Made by a program: the position numbers and the translations under genes. Positions 1 to 9,076 of a stretch of DNA of 64,000 bases are shown in pieces (the stretch's first letter is position 1; every line of letters starts with the position of its first letter). The stretch comes from Caryophanales bacterium UBA1744 (GTDB taxonomy: Bacteria > Bacillota_I > Bacilli_A > RFN20 > CAG-826), in the NCBI GenBank assembly GCA_002314915.1, contig DCHU01000029.1, positions 33,451-97,450 on the forward strand, in the 5' to 3' direction. The notes below the pieces were generated by a model. The model ran no database searches. It saw nothing but the letters and a program-made list of their open reading frames with translations, and had not been told where the DNA came from.

Positions 1-824
1 ATGAAGACGTCGATGTGCTTCTTTGAATCATCACCAGGTTCTTTGTAGATGGTCAAACTGATGGTGCCTCCGTCCTGTTCGACCATATCCATGTCGCCGA
101 GGTAGACGGCATTGCTGTGTTCTTCCTGGAGAATGGCATCGTTTGAATCGTTCTCTCTTACAGAAACGATCTTTCCATCTTCCATTTCGATGATCTGATC
201 GGAATAGAAGTCAGCGATGTTCTTTTCATGTGTGACCAAAAGGACGAGAGTGTTCTTGGAGATGGACTTGAGGATGTTCATGACCTCGATTGTGTTTGCG
301 GAGTCGAGGTTTCCTGTAGGCTCATCAGCGATGAGGATCTTGCATTTCTTGACGAGTGCACGAGCGATTGCGACTCTCTGCATCTGACCGCCAGAGAGAG
401 CATATGCTTTCTTCTTGCGGTATTTGAAGAGGCCGACTGCCTTTAAAGCGTATTCGATTCTCGCTTTAACCTCATCTTTATCGTTAATTCCGATGATTGA
501 TAGGGCAATTGCGAGGTTATCATAGACGGATTCGTTCTGGAGCAAGTCATAGTTTTGGAAGACATATCCAACGTTTTTGCTTCTCCATTCATCGATTTTA
601 CCCATCTTGTAGTTCTTGATGACCGTGTCGTCATACTGGATACGACCCTTGAATGAGTCGAGACCACCGATGGCGTTCAAGAGGGTTGTCTTACCGGAAC
701 CGGAATGACCGAAGAAGGTTACTATTCCGCTATCTGGAAGCTCAAGGGTTGCGTCGTTGATAACGTGAATCTCGTTGCGTTTTCCCTTGTTGAAGTACTT
801 GTTGAGTTTAGTTAGCTTAATCAT
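1..824 (-). CDS. ABC transporter, ATP-binding domain (partial, C-terminus beyond window)
   Basis: The minus-strand frame stays open from its ATG at 824 to the window edge, so about 274 N-terminal residues are seen. Translation gives a Walker A (GHSGSGKTT, about residues 37-45), the signature LSGGQMQRVAIARAL and a Walker B ending in ADEPTGNLD, then the H-loop TH. This is the MacB/LolD class that powers FtsX-type permeases. The start is fixed by the ATGA overlap with the stop of the upstream ABC gene and by an AGGAGGAAAG site inside that gene's end. As the upstream protein is an ATPase-permease fusion and this frame continues past the ATPase domain, this one is probably a fusion too. Substrate unknown; peptide or antibiotic export, or envelope stress sensing, is inferred from the family and from the MerR gene nearby. 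Confidence 0.9.
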   Translation of the reverse strand, partial: MIKLTKLNKYFNKGKRNEIHVINDATLELPDSGIVTFFGHSGSGKTTLLNAIGGLDSFKGRIQYDDTVIKNYKMGKIDEWRSKNVGYVFQNYDLLQNESVYDNLAIALSIIGINDKDEVKARIEYALKAVGLFKYRKKKAYALSGGQMQRVAIARALVKKCKILIADEPTGNLDSANTIEVMNILKSISKNTLVLLVTHEKNIADFYSDQIIEMEDGKIVSVRENDSNDAILQEEHSNAVYLGDMDMVEQDGGTISLTIYKEPGDDSKKHIDVF

Positions 825-2986
825 CTTCTTTCCTCCTTAAGAGAATCGTTGATGGTCAACTTGAACAGTCTCTTATTGAATCTGTTAGAGATTATGAGTG
901 CGAGCAGCTGCAACACGATAAAGAAGAAGAAATACGACCATATAGGTGCAGCGGATATTAACGTGTGGAAGTAGTCTGTGACGCATCCCAAGATGAGGAT
1001 TCCTCCTATCGAGATAACGCTTGATATCATTGCGATGAAGGCAACTTCAAGCGATACGACGCCGCGAAGGTCTTTCTTGAGAACGCCGAGCGAACGGAAG
1101 ATGGTGAAGTCTTTTGTCTTTGTGAGATAGACACGAGACAAGATTCCGTAGACAGCGAATGTAAGGATGAATCCGGTGATGGTGACCAAGACATAGAGCA
1201 TTATCGTGATGATTCTAGAGATGTTCTTTGATCTTGCATTCTCGGACTGTGCACGGCTAGGTACGATTGTCTCATATCCCGCTGATTTGGCTATTTTCTG
1301 CACAGATTTAATGTTTTCTGTGTAGATTGTTAGTTCATAGCACTCAGTTGGTAAGGCGGCTTTTGCGCAGATGAACTCAAATGCATCCTGGTCGGAATCA
1401 CTAGGTTGAGTAACGAAATTGAAGTCGGTGAAATCAACAGCGTAAAGGCCTCCGATTGTAGCGGTGACACTTGCTGGTGCAGTCATCGTCTTATTGCCTT
1501 TGTAAATAAGGGTGTTCTTTGTTACTTTCGCCTCAGATGTGCTTGTCTTAGCGCCTGAGTTAAAATCAAGCACTGCGGTTGAAGATGTGTATTTCTCGCC
1601 GGTGGCGGTTGTAACTGTATCCAATATGTAATAGTTGGTGAACAGCTTGTTCATCAATGACATATTGGCGTCATTCTCATTGAAAACGAGGATAGGTGTT
1701 GTTATGCCGTCTGCCTGCCAAAGGCTGTTAAGGTGAACGGTGCCGATATCGAGGTAAGTGTTTGAATATCCCATACGGCGTCCGATGTACATATTGGTGC
1801 CCATATCATAGTCGCTGAATCCGCCATAATAGTCAGATCCCACAACCACCGCCACGTTTGGATAGATGTTTTGCGTCTCACTCTGATCTTCCATATAGGA
1901 GAGAGCGGCGTTGCTAGGGAACTGGAATGACATTACGACTGTCGTGCTTGTCTTGGTTCCGATAAGGGATACATTCATATCCTCGTAGAAGGCATTCTCG
2001 TATTGTTTGCCGTCAACGGAATTGAACTTATCAGGGTTGATTGGGGAGTGGTCGGCATTGTAGACGATAACCCTATCACGCGCCATGTTAGCGTAGTGAG
2101 ATGAGTTGCTGTATCCGGCCTCGACACCACTTTGTGATGCGAGGAGATAAAGGAATACCATGGCGAATGAGAAAACGGTGAAGACAATCGTTGAGAAGAT
2201 GTTCTTCTTTGGGGTGCCTTTGATGTTCTTCCATGCCATTGAGAGCTGGAGCCACTTATTCTTCTTGATTTCAGCCGGTTTGACGACTTCTTCATCAATA
2301 GATGAGGATTGACCCATTGAGATGTCTTCCGCGACTTGTCCGTCGTGAATTCTAATCTTTCTTGTGAGTATTGGGTCGGCCTGTTCCTCGTTATGTGTGA
2401 CGATGAGGACCAACTTGCCCGCGGATACTTCCTTCAAGAGGTTGATGATGTCCTCACCTGACTTGGAGTCGAGGTTTCCCGTAGGCTCATCACACGCAAG
2501 GATTGGGGTGTCCTTCGCTAACGCTCTAGCGATGACGCATCTCTGCTTTTCGCCGCCTGATAACTGGCTGCCTTTGGATCTAATTCTGTGGGAGAGATGG
2601 ACTTTCTCGATTAAGACTTTCGCCTTCTCGATAGCCTCTTTCTCACTCATGCCATTGATGATCAATGGAAGGGTGACGTTCTCTAAAACGGAATATGAAT
2701 CGATAATGTTGTAATTCTGGTTGATGAATGCGACGTTCTTCTTTCTGAACTCGTCACGATCTCTTTCGTCGAAATAGCTTGTCTCTTCGCCGTTGAAGAG
2801 TATTTCGCCGTCATCGTAAGAGTCCATGCCGGAGATTACATTCAAAAGGGTTGATTTACCGGATCCTGATTCACCGACAATACCCACTATCTCATTCTTC
2901 TCGAATGACAGGTTGATGTTGTGGAGTCCAAGAGTAGTTACGCCACCGTTGTTGTAGTACTTGCTCAGGTTCTTGATTTCAATCAT
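821..2986 (-). CDS. ABC transporter ATP-binding/permease fusion (MacB/FtsX type)
   Basis: A 721-aa protein. The N-terminal ~220 residues form an ABC ATPase: Walker A GESGSGKS near residue 37, signature LSGGEKQR near 143, Walker B CDEPTGNLD near 165. A first membrane segment (about 262-285) is followed by a ~300-residue Ser/Thr/Tyr-rich extracellular region, then three C-terminal membrane segments (about 590-615, 635-660, 675-700) with an FtsX-like layout. One ATPase plus a 4-TM permease in a single chain is typical of MacB- or Bce-type systems. AAAGGAGG lies 5-6 nt before the ATG. It is translationally coupled (ATGA) to the downstream ABC gene, so the two may form a heterodimer. Substrate cannot be read from sequence. 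Confidence 0.9.
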   Translation of the reverse strand: MIEIKNLSKYYNNGGVTTLGLHNINLSFEKNEIVGIVGESGSGKSTLLNVISGMDSYDDGEILFNGEETSYFDERDRDEFRKKNVAFINQNYNIIDSYSVLENVTLPLIINGMSEKEAIEKAKVLIEKVHLSHRIRSKGSQLSGGEKQRCVIARALAKDTPILACDEPTGNLDSKSGEDIINLLKEVSAGKLVLIVTHNEEQADPILTRKIRIHDGQVAEDISMGQSSSIDEEVVKPAEIKKNKWLQLSMAWKNIKGTPKKNIFSTIVFTVFSFAMVFLYLLASQSGVEAGYSNSSHYANMARDRVIVYNADHSPINPDKFNSVDGKQYENAFYEDMNVSLIGTKTSTTVVMSFQFPSNAALSYMEDQSETQNIYPNVAVVVGSDYYGGFSDYDMGTNMYIGRRMGYSNTYLDIGTVHLNSLWQADGITTPILVFNENDANMSLMNKLFTNYYILDTVTTATGEKYTSSTAVLDFNSGAKTSTSEAKVTKNTLIYKGNKTMTAPASVTATIGGLYAVDFTDFNFVTQPSDSDQDAFEFICAKAALPTECYELTIYTENIKSVQKIAKSAGYETIVPSRAQSENARSKNISRIITIMLYVLVTITGFILTFAVYGILSRVYLTKTKDFTIFRSLGVLKKDLRGVVSLEVAFIAMISSVISIGGILILGCVTDYFHTLISAAPIWSYFFFFIVLQLLALIISNRFNKRLFKLTINDSLKEERR

Positions 2987-3118
2987 GGGGATCCTCCTTT
3001 CTTAATAAAACGCAATGCGCAAAGGTTAATTGCTCATGTGCGTATGAACATTGACTTTTATGCTCTTTCCTTATCGATGTTTTGCTACCGATATATTGTT
3101 GGAAAGACACTTATTCTT

Positions 3119-3156
3119 AGAATTGTTAATTCTATATTGCAACCTTATTTTTACAA
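3119..3156 (-). promoter_or_regulatory. Putative promoter and dyad upstream of the ABC operon
   Basis: On the minus strand TTGTAA (3151-3156) and TAGAAT (3129-3134) are 16 bp apart, about 140 nt upstream of the ABC start. A 15-bp inverted repeat AGAATT-3-AATTCT (3119-3133) overlaps the -10 and start region and could be an operator. The area is AT-rich, so chance is possible. Apart from this and the terminator at 3188, nothing else is seen in the 249-nt intergenic gap. Confidence 0.4.
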
Positions 3157-3187
3157 AATGACGAATTTCAAAACAAATGTTCGCATT

Positions 3188-3213
3188 AAAAAAGACCCGA
3201 TTCAAGTCGGATC
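3188..3213 (-). terminator. Rho-independent terminator of the MerR gene
   Basis: Minus-strand stem GATCCGA / TCGGGTC (7 bp, one G-T pair), 6-nt loop, then six T. It lies 23 nt after the MerR stop codon and separates it from the ABC operon. Confidence 0.8.
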
Positions 3214-3235
3214 TAGTTTGTTTTTGTAGGGATTA

Positions 3236-4024
3236 CTACTCAATCGGGATCTGAATCTCTGTTAAATACTCGTCTTCGCTTTCTTTGTCCCAGCATCCGT
3301 TGATGTAGACTTCTCTTATCGGTGCAGCGATTTTGAGGTTCTTCTCTTTGATTTCGTTGAGCACGAATTCATAGCCCGCTGCCAAGTTGGCGTAAGGGCC
3401 TTTGACCTCGACGCATAACGCTTTGATTGCGGGATCAACTCTGAACTTAACGCCATCCCCTTCTACGCCTCTAGTTTCAACTGCCTCGACATACTCGAGT
3501 TCGATGTCGCTTTCCTTGTATTCACCTGCGGTGTATGTGACGTAGCAATAGTTCTTGCACTTGAGGTTTGGATTGAGTTTGCCGCATGCGGCACCTGTTG
3601 CTAAGACGAAGTCGAACATGTTCTCCATTGATACAATGACGCCGTGTCTGAAGTATACGATATTCTCTTCGATCGTTTTGATTGTGGATTTGAATTCCAT
3701 AGTTGTTTTTGCTCCTTTCAATATTCTTTTTAAGGAGGTTATCTGTGAGGCTTTCTTTTTCTTCTCGCCTTCTAGGTATTTAACGTGCTCAGCGAGGATT
3801 CGCTTCTCATCTCCACCGTCAAAGATCTCTAGAATATCTTCGATTGGCAAATCGAGAGAACGCAGTTCCATAATCTTCAGCAAATCCTTTAGTTGTTCGA
3901 GTTCATAGTATCTATACCCGTTCTCATCGACAAAGCTAGGTCTAAACAATCCTATGTCGTCGTAGTATCTAAGAGTCTTGATTGTAGTCTTTGCAACCTT
4001 TGAGAATTCACCTATCTTAAGCAT
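3236..4024 (-). CDS. MerR-family regulator with GyrI-like effector domain
   Basis: 262 aa. Residues 1-70 are a MerR winged helix: IGEFSKVAKTTIKTLRYYDDIGLF, then NGYRYYELEQL. A short coiled coil (about 75-110, Lys/Glu rich) leads to a C-terminal domain ending in REVYINGCWDKESEDEYLTE..., the pattern of GyrI-like small-molecule binding domains in BmrR-type multidrug regulators. An AGGAGGAAAG site precedes the ATG. It probably senses a cationic or lipophilic drug and may control the neighbouring ABC exporters, although a terminator separates the units. Its own promoter has the 19-bp spacer expected for MerR control. Confidence 0.88.
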   Translation of the reverse strand: MLKIGEFSKVAKTTIKTLRYYDDIGLFRPSFVDENGYRYYELEQLKDLLKIMELRSLDLPIEDILEIFDGGDEKRILAEHVKYLEGEKKKKASQITSLKRILKGAKTTMEFKSTIKTIEENIVYFRHGVIVSMENMFDFVLATGAACGKLNPNLKCKNYCYVTYTAGEYKESDIELEYVEAVETRGVEGDGVKFRVDPAIKALCVEVKGPYANLAAGYEFVLNEIKEKNLKIAAPIREVYINGCWDKESEDEYLTEIQIPIE

Positions 4025-4045
4025 GTTTCTTTCCTCCTGGACACT

Positions 4046-4076
4046 ACTCTAAATTCTACCCTAACGGGAGAGTCAA
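4046..4076 (-). promoter_or_regulatory. MerR-type promoter with 19-bp spacer
   Basis: Minus strand: -35 TTGACT (4071-4076), exactly 19 bp, -10 TAGAGT (4046-4051). The spacer holds an imperfect dyad CTCCC/GGGTAG. Overlong 19-20 bp spacers with a central dyad are the hallmark of MerR-activated promoters, so the regulator very likely controls itself here. Confidence 0.75.
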
Positions 4077-4114
4077 AACAAAATTACACTTTTTTTATAT
4101 TTCTTTTGGCAAAC

Positions 4115-4139
4115 AAAAAGCTCAGCCTTTCGACTGAGC
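4115..4139 (-). terminator. Terminator after tRNA-Trp
   Basis: Minus-strand stem GCTCAG / CTGAGC with an 8-nt loop, followed by five T, just downstream of the tRNA 3' end. Confidence 0.75.
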
Positions 4140-4151
4140 GTGTTTGTTGTC

Positions 4152-4225
4152 TGGCAGGGGATGAAGGAATCGAACCCTCATCAAAGGTTTTGGAGACCTC
4201 TGTTCTACCACTGAACCAATCCCCT
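4152..4225 (-). tRNA. tRNA-Trp (anticodon CCA)
   Basis: The minus strand folds into a full cloverleaf of 74 nt: acceptor AGGGGAT/ATCCCCT, D-arm GTTC...GAAC type, anticodon stem GAGGT/ACCTT with loop CTCCAAA, T-arm GGGTTCGATTC, and an encoded CCA. The anticodon CCA reads UGG only, which agrees with TGA being a stop codon here. It has its own promoter and terminator. Confidence 0.96.
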
Positions 4226-4235
4226 AGGCTCGGTA

Positions 4236-4264
4236 ATGATACCCCAATTGATTTGTTATATCAA
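4236..4264 (-). promoter_or_regulatory. Promoter of tRNA-Trp
   Basis: Minus strand: TTGATA (4259-4264), 17-bp spacer, TATCAT (4236-4241), 11 nt before the tRNA 5' end. It overlaps nothing coding; the trk operon stop is at 4272. Confidence 0.7.
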
Positions 4265-4271
4265 GGTGTAT

Positions 4272-6314
4272 TTATACCCTTCTTCTTAGAGGCAAGTAAG
4301 CGTTAATATCAGAAGCCATTTGGATGTATTTGGTCTTCAATTGCTCGTTCTCGGTTTCTTGAGAAAGCTGGATGAGTTCGTTCCTCTTCTTCTCCATAAT
4401 GGCAAGAACATCCTTCATCTTAAGCTTAGCGTGAGTTCCCTCTTTCTCGATTATCGCTTTAGATAATGCGCCATATTCTTCGATGATGATGTCAATTGCT
4501 TCCGCTTTGACGAGGTTTTCGTGGCTAATTGCAGCGGTTCTGTCACGTTTTAGCCTATGAATTAATCCTCTATATCTTCCATCTGAATAGAATCTGACGA
4601 GTGGGTCGAAGAACAATCCTTTAGCGGCATAGATGCAGATGAAGATCTCCAATCGGGCAAACATCATACCGATCGTGCAGTCCACGAGCATGATGTTATA
4701 TGGGACAAGAGACTCACCGTTTGCCTGCAAGCAGTGCTTATAATCCAAGAATGAATGGACCACTGTTCCATTAACGTCGAAATCAAAGACGGTTAATCCA
4801 AGAGTTGATAACGCGGATGAGAAGTTATAGATGGAGCTTCTGAAGTCGGTGTATGGTAAAGCGGCAATTATCGATGCGCCTACTACAAGCGTGCATACGT
4901 ATAAAAGGATATAGTTATAGGCCTCGGTCTTATCTGACTCCCCAACATCGAGAATCTCACCGTGTCTATACATCTGGTGCGTGGTAACGGTTCTATCGTT
5001 CTTGGCTTTCTTTCTCCATGACCAAGCGAAGTCTTTGATTGCGATGCCGAATCTCCACTGCTTCACGCCGCCTGCGGTTGAGCCAGTTGCGCCACCGATT
5101 GACATTGAGAATATTGATAAGATGATTGCGAAGTCACCCAATGCTGTAAGTGAACCCGTAACAGGTGCCAATGGACCCGAGTTGGAATAACCGGTTGTTG
5201 ATAAAGCACAGACCGAATAGAAGAAGTTATAACGGAATGACTCGAGAATTGTGAGGTGATCAGTTCCAGCATAGGCAAGGTAATCGCCGTAGTTTGCGAG
5301 GTTCTGGTTGATGTATAACCAAGTACCCGCCGTAGCCAAGAATGCGATAAGAAGGATGTAAATAATGGAGAATCTGAACTCAAAATCCCTGAAAACTGCA
5401 GGGAAACGCTTCTTTAAGTCATCCATCTTCAGTCCTTTTGCGAATACGGTGAAGAATAAGAAATGGATAACGAATGACGTTGAGCCTAAGAACATGAGGA
5501 TTTCGAAAACGATTTCCATGGCGATTTGTCTTCCGCGTGACAAAGCGTTCGCGCCGACCTGCCAATAAAGCAATCCTTCGCCTCTAGTTGAGAATCCGCC
5601 TGTCGCTAAACAGGAGACGGAATGACAGAATGCCTCAAATGGATTCATGCCGATTATCCAAAGTGCCGCAGCGCCAAGAACGATGAATACGAGATAGATT
5701 AAGAAGATCCATCTAGCGGTTTTTGCGATGTTTGGAAGAAGGTGGTCATTATGGCCTTCTGCAGAGAACAATTTAGCGTTGTTCTTGTCATGGATGATTG
5801 AGGTGAAGATAAGGACTAGGCCAACGCCACCGATGAACTGCATCATTGCACGGTGGAACAAGAACACGTGAGCGTACTCAAAGCCCGTTCCCAAGTAACC
5901 GGAGTAAACGGTTAAGCCGGTTGTGGAATAACCCGACATTGCTTCGAAGAAGGCTTCTGTATAGGACATATCCATTTCACCGAATAAGGTCGAAACATAG
6001 AAAGGGGATGCTCCTACTGCAACAGCAGAGAGCCAAAGCATGATAAGCATTACCGATTCCTGGTTCTTATGGAGCTTTCCAGGCTTTCTTCCCGCCAAGA
6101 AGATTAAGTATAAGAGAATGCCAAGAACAAAGGCGCAGCCAGCCGGAATTGCGAAATCCTTCCAGCAACCAGCCTCATTAGGATAGAATGCGAGAATTGC
6201 CAATGAGAAAACGGTTATGAAAGCTTCGGCCATTAGGAACAATCCTAAATAACCGAGAATCATAGGGAAACCATTCACATACTTTTTCTCTTTACGTTTT
6301 CGTAATATCGGCAT
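4272..6314 (-). CDS. TrkH-family potassium uptake protein (second copy)
   Basis: 680 aa, a polytopic K+ channel-like transporter of the TrkH/KtrB superfamily. The four selectivity-filter repeats can be read in order: GYSTTGLTV, ATGGFST, STTGYSN and STLGLTVFD. The core resembles TrkH (~480 aa), but the protein carries an N-terminal extension and a ~150-residue cytoplasmic C-terminal tail (charged, helical: DRTAAISHENLVKAEAIDII and onward). It follows its paralog by 9 nt and has no clear Shine-Dalgarno site, so it is probably coupled. The fourth filter is StlGLT here and SgtGLG in the paralog. Likely gated by the RCK proteins encoded upstream. Confidence 0.9.
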   Translation of the reverse strand: MPILRKRKEKKYVNGFPMILGYLGLFLMAEAFITVFSLAILAFYPNEAGCWKDFAIPAGCAFVLGILLYLIFLAGRKPGKLHKNQESVMLIMLWLSAVAVGASPFYVSTLFGEMDMSYTEAFFEAMSGYSTTGLTVYSGYLGTGFEYAHVFLFHRAMMQFIGGVGLVLIFTSIIHDKNNAKLFSAEGHNDHLLPNIAKTARWIFLIYLVFIVLGAAALWIIGMNPFEAFCHSVSCLATGGFSTRGEGLLYWQVGANALSRGRQIAMEIVFEILMFLGSTSFVIHFLFFTVFAKGLKMDDLKKRFPAVFRDFEFRFSIIYILLIAFLATAGTWLYINQNLANYGDYLAYAGTDHLTILESFRYNFFYSVCALSTTGYSNSGPLAPVTGSLTALGDFAIILSIFSMSIGGATGSTAGGVKQWRFGIAIKDFAWSWRKKAKNDRTVTTHQMYRHGEILDVGESDKTEAYNYILLYVCTLVVGASIIAALPYTDFRSSIYNFSSALSTLGLTVFDFDVNGTVVHSFLDYKHCLQANGESLVPYNIMLVDCTIGMMFARLEIFICIYAAKGLFFDPLVRFYSDGRYRGLIHRLKRDRTAAISHENLVKAEAIDIIIEEYGALSKAIIEKEGTHAKLKMKDVLAIMEKKRNELIQLSQETENEQLKTKYIQMASDINAYLPLRRRV

Positions 6315-6323
6315 AACGGGAAA

Positions 6324-8384
6324 TTAAATTTTCTTTCTGAGTCTCCTTGGCAAGAACCAATTGAGTTCTGCTGCCATGTACATATATCTGTTTCTTTCAG
6401 TCTCATCTTCTGATTGTCTGGCTGCTGAAATATAGAAGTCACGACGATTTACGATAATGCGTCTAACATCATTGCTATTGAGGGAAGCGTGCGTACCGTT
6501 GACGCGGATATTTGCTTCATAGAGGGTTTCGTATTCATTGATGACCATGCTGATTGCTTCAGCCTTGTCCATCTTGTTCATTCTGATTGCGATGAACTTT
6601 TGTTCTTTAAGAACATAGATAAGGCCTTTGTACTTACCGGTGACGATGATTTCTCTAATTGGGTCATAGAAGAATGACTTGAATGCGAAGTAGCAAGCAA
6701 GTATTTCAAGACGTCCAAGAATCATGCCGACATCAATGATTGCAAGCATAAAATAGTAACCTGTAGCATCACCCGTTGTAGCAAGGAGGGCTTGTTTATA
6801 ACCAGTGAATGAATAGACGGTTGTTGTTCCAACCTGGAAATCAAACAATCCTAAACCTGTACCCGATAGGGCAGATGCGAAGTTGTACACCGAGCTTCCA
6901 AATGTAGTATATGGGAGCGCGAGCAATGCGAGCGAGCCAATGAACAAGACCGAGAAGTACAGGAACGAATAGTTATATGCGTCAGACTTGTCTGAATCGG
7001 AAATTTGGACAACTTCACCATGGTGGGTGATTGGGCTTGGCGTGACGGTTCCGTGTGTGACAAATCTAGATTTGACTGACCAATAGAACTCTTTGATCGC
7101 AACGCCAAATCTATACTGTTTGATACCACCACCTGTTGAACCGACGGCACCACCGACGATCATAAGGAATACTGAACATAGGACAGATACCTGACCTAAT
7201 GCTGCAAGGCTGCCTGTTGATGGGCTTAATGGGCCACAGTTTGAATAGCCGGTTGTAGTTAGGCATGAGATGACGTTGAAGAGGTTGTATCTAATTGATT
7301 CACCAACAGTTAAGGTATTGCTGTGAATGCTTAGATACTCAGTCATCAAATCAGGCATTTCCTTAGCATAGAATAGCGAATATGCGGCGGTTATGAATGT
7401 GACAAGAATGATGATAATCGTTGAGAATCTGATTTCAAAATCCCTGAATAACGCCACAAATCTCTTACCAACAATGCCTTTTTTGTGTGGTTTTGCAAAG
7501 ATTGTGAAGATCAAGAAGTGAATGACAAAGCTTGTAGCGCCAAGAATCATCAACACTTCAAAGACAGTTTCCATAGCAATCTGGCGGCCTAGCGATAAAG
7601 CACCACTGCCAACCTGCCAGTAAAGAAGTCCGCTTGAACGGGTTGAGAATCCGCCTGTTGCAAGGCATGAGATTGAATGGCAAAGAGCCTCGAATGGGTC
7701 CATGCCGATAATCCAAAGAGCGCCAGCGCCGACGAGGATATAAACGATGTAGATTAAGAAGATCCATCTAGCGGTTCTGCCCATATTTGGGAGAAGGTGA
7801 TCGTTGTGGCCTTCCGCAAAGAACAATTTGAGATTGTATTTGTCGCTGACGATTGATGTGACAACGAGAACCAATCCGACGCCGCCGATGAACTGCATCA
7901 AGGCGCGGTGGAACAAGAATACGTGGGCGAACTGATATCCTGAGTCTAGGAATCCGTCATAGACGGTTAATCCTGTAGCGGAATATCCCGACATAGATTC
8001 AAAGAATGATTCCCAGAAGTCCATGGTGAGACGTCCGGTATCACCGGTCTTTGCCCCGACAATGCCGTCGATAAAGAATGGCAATGCGCCAAGGATAACT
8101 GCTGACATCCAAAGGAGGAATAACAAGAGAGAATCATCTCTCTTTCCGAACTTGCCCTTCTTGCGTCCAGCGATGAGTAAGAACAAGAGGAATCCGAGGA
8201 CAACGCCTCCCGCTGCAGGGATAACGAAATCCATCCAGCAACCCCATTCGGAAGGGTAAAATGCCAAAATTGCCAAAGGCAAAAGAGTAAGGACTCCCTC
8301 GACCATCATAAATAAGCCGAGGTATCCAAACAAAAGGCGGAAGCCGTTAGCTGTTTTCTTTTCCCTTTTGAAGAATGATGCCAT
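6324..8384 (-). CDS. TrkH-family potassium uptake protein (first copy)
   Basis: 686 aa, clearly a paralog of the next gene over its whole length. Filter segments: GYSATGLTV, ATGGFSTR, TTTGYSN, SGTGLGLFD. About ten membrane segments and a ~150-aa charged C-terminal tail. The TAATG junction at 8382-8386 couples it to the RCK gene before it. Tandem TrkH genes in one operon with a shared RCK pair suggest either two homodimeric channels of different affinity or ion preference, or a heterodimer. Confidence 0.9.
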   Translation of the reverse strand: MASFFKREKKTANGFRLLFGYLGLFMMVEGVLTLLPLAILAFYPSEWGCWMDFVIPAAGGVVLGFLLFLLIAGRKKGKFGKRDDSLLLFLLWMSAVILGALPFFIDGIVGAKTGDTGRLTMDFWESFFESMSGYSATGLTVYDGFLDSGYQFAHVFLFHRALMQFIGGVGLVLVVTSIVSDKYNLKLFFAEGHNDHLLPNMGRTARWIFLIYIVYILVGAGALWIIGMDPFEALCHSISCLATGGFSTRSSGLLYWQVGSGALSLGRQIAMETVFEVLMILGATSFVIHFLIFTIFAKPHKKGIVGKRFVALFRDFEIRFSTIIIILVTFITAAYSLFYAKEMPDLMTEYLSIHSNTLTVGESIRYNLFNVISCLTTTGYSNCGPLSPSTGSLAALGQVSVLCSVFLMIVGGAVGSTGGGIKQYRFGVAIKEFYWSVKSRFVTHGTVTPSPITHHGEVVQISDSDKSDAYNYSFLYFSVLFIGSLALLALPYTTFGSSVYNFASALSGTGLGLFDFQVGTTTVYSFTGYKQALLATTGDATGYYFMLAIIDVGMILGRLEILACYFAFKSFFYDPIREIIVTGKYKGLIYVLKEQKFIAIRMNKMDKAEAISMVINEYETLYEANIRVNGTHASLNSNDVRRIIVNRRDFYISAARQSEDETERNRYMYMAAELNWFLPRRLRKKI

Positions 8385-9076
8385 TATTTTTCTCTAGTCA
8401 TGAACTTTTTGAGTTCATCAACATCCTTTCTGTGACATACACAGTAAACTGAGTCGTTAGCGTGTAAGACGGTTAAACCTTTAGCCATCTCAATTGTGAC
8501 TGGCTCACCGTTTTCGGTGTTTGGTCTAAATCTCTTAACGCATGCGATTGTTGCGATAGGAGGACATTTGATTTCCATGATCGTCTTCCCGCAGATTTCA
8601 TAGTTTGAATAGACCTGGAATTCGAATGCCTGAACTTCGTCTTCGATTGTAATAACCTTAAGGTTACCGTTGATATCAGACTCGTTTCTGATGTTCTCGA
8701 CTAACTGAAGTGTAGAACAGATAACTGAGTCAATACCGAGTGATTTGTAGACTTCAACGTTTGAAGGGTTTGTAACTAAGCAAATCGTTCTTGAAACGTA
8801 GAATGAGTTTGCAGCCATGCAGCATGCTGCATAGTTGTTTGTGTCTTTTGTTGATAATGCGATAAAGATGTCAGCGTTGGTGATGTTAGCCTTTTCGAGA
8901 ACGTGGAAGTTCCATGGATGACCAACAATGACGTCGTGTCTCTTTGTCTTTGAGAATTCTTCTGCGAATTCCTTGTTGTCGTTGATGACGATCAACTTGT
9001 TTCCGTCACGGTTGAAAGCGTCGAAGATGTATGACGCTTCATTGGTACCGTTTGCGATAACGATAGTTCTAGCCAT
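8384..9076 (-). CDS. TrkA-like RCK protein (N and C domains)
   Basis: 230 aa. A Rossmann-type RCK_N domain (about 1-130, opening ARTIVIANGTNEASYIF, so the usual GxGxxG is degenerate as NGTNEA) is followed by an RCK_C-like domain (about 140-225). TrkA/KtrA proteins form cytoplasmic rings that bind nucleotides and gate TrkH/KtrB. The TAATG overlaps with both neighbours place it firmly in the trk operon. The loss of the GxGxxG here, while the 140-aa partner retains it, suggests division of labour between the two RCK subunits. Confidence 0.85.
   Translation of the reverse strand: MARTIVIANGTNEASYIFDAFNRDGNKLIVINDNKEFAEEFSKTKRHDVIVGHPWNFHVLEKANITNADIFIALSTKDTNNYAACCMAANSFYVSRTICLVTNPSNVEVYKSLGIDSVICSTLQLVENIRNESDINGNLKVITIEDEVQAFEFQVYSNYEICGKTIMEIKCPPIATIACVKRFRPNTENGEPVTIEMAKGLTVLHANDSVYCVCHRKDVDELKKFMTREK

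Noticed and set aside
443..667. Open frame on the minus strand within the first ABC gene
   Set aside because: It is out of frame with an ATPase that has all ABC motifs; no ribosome binding site, and the composition is that of a shadow frame.
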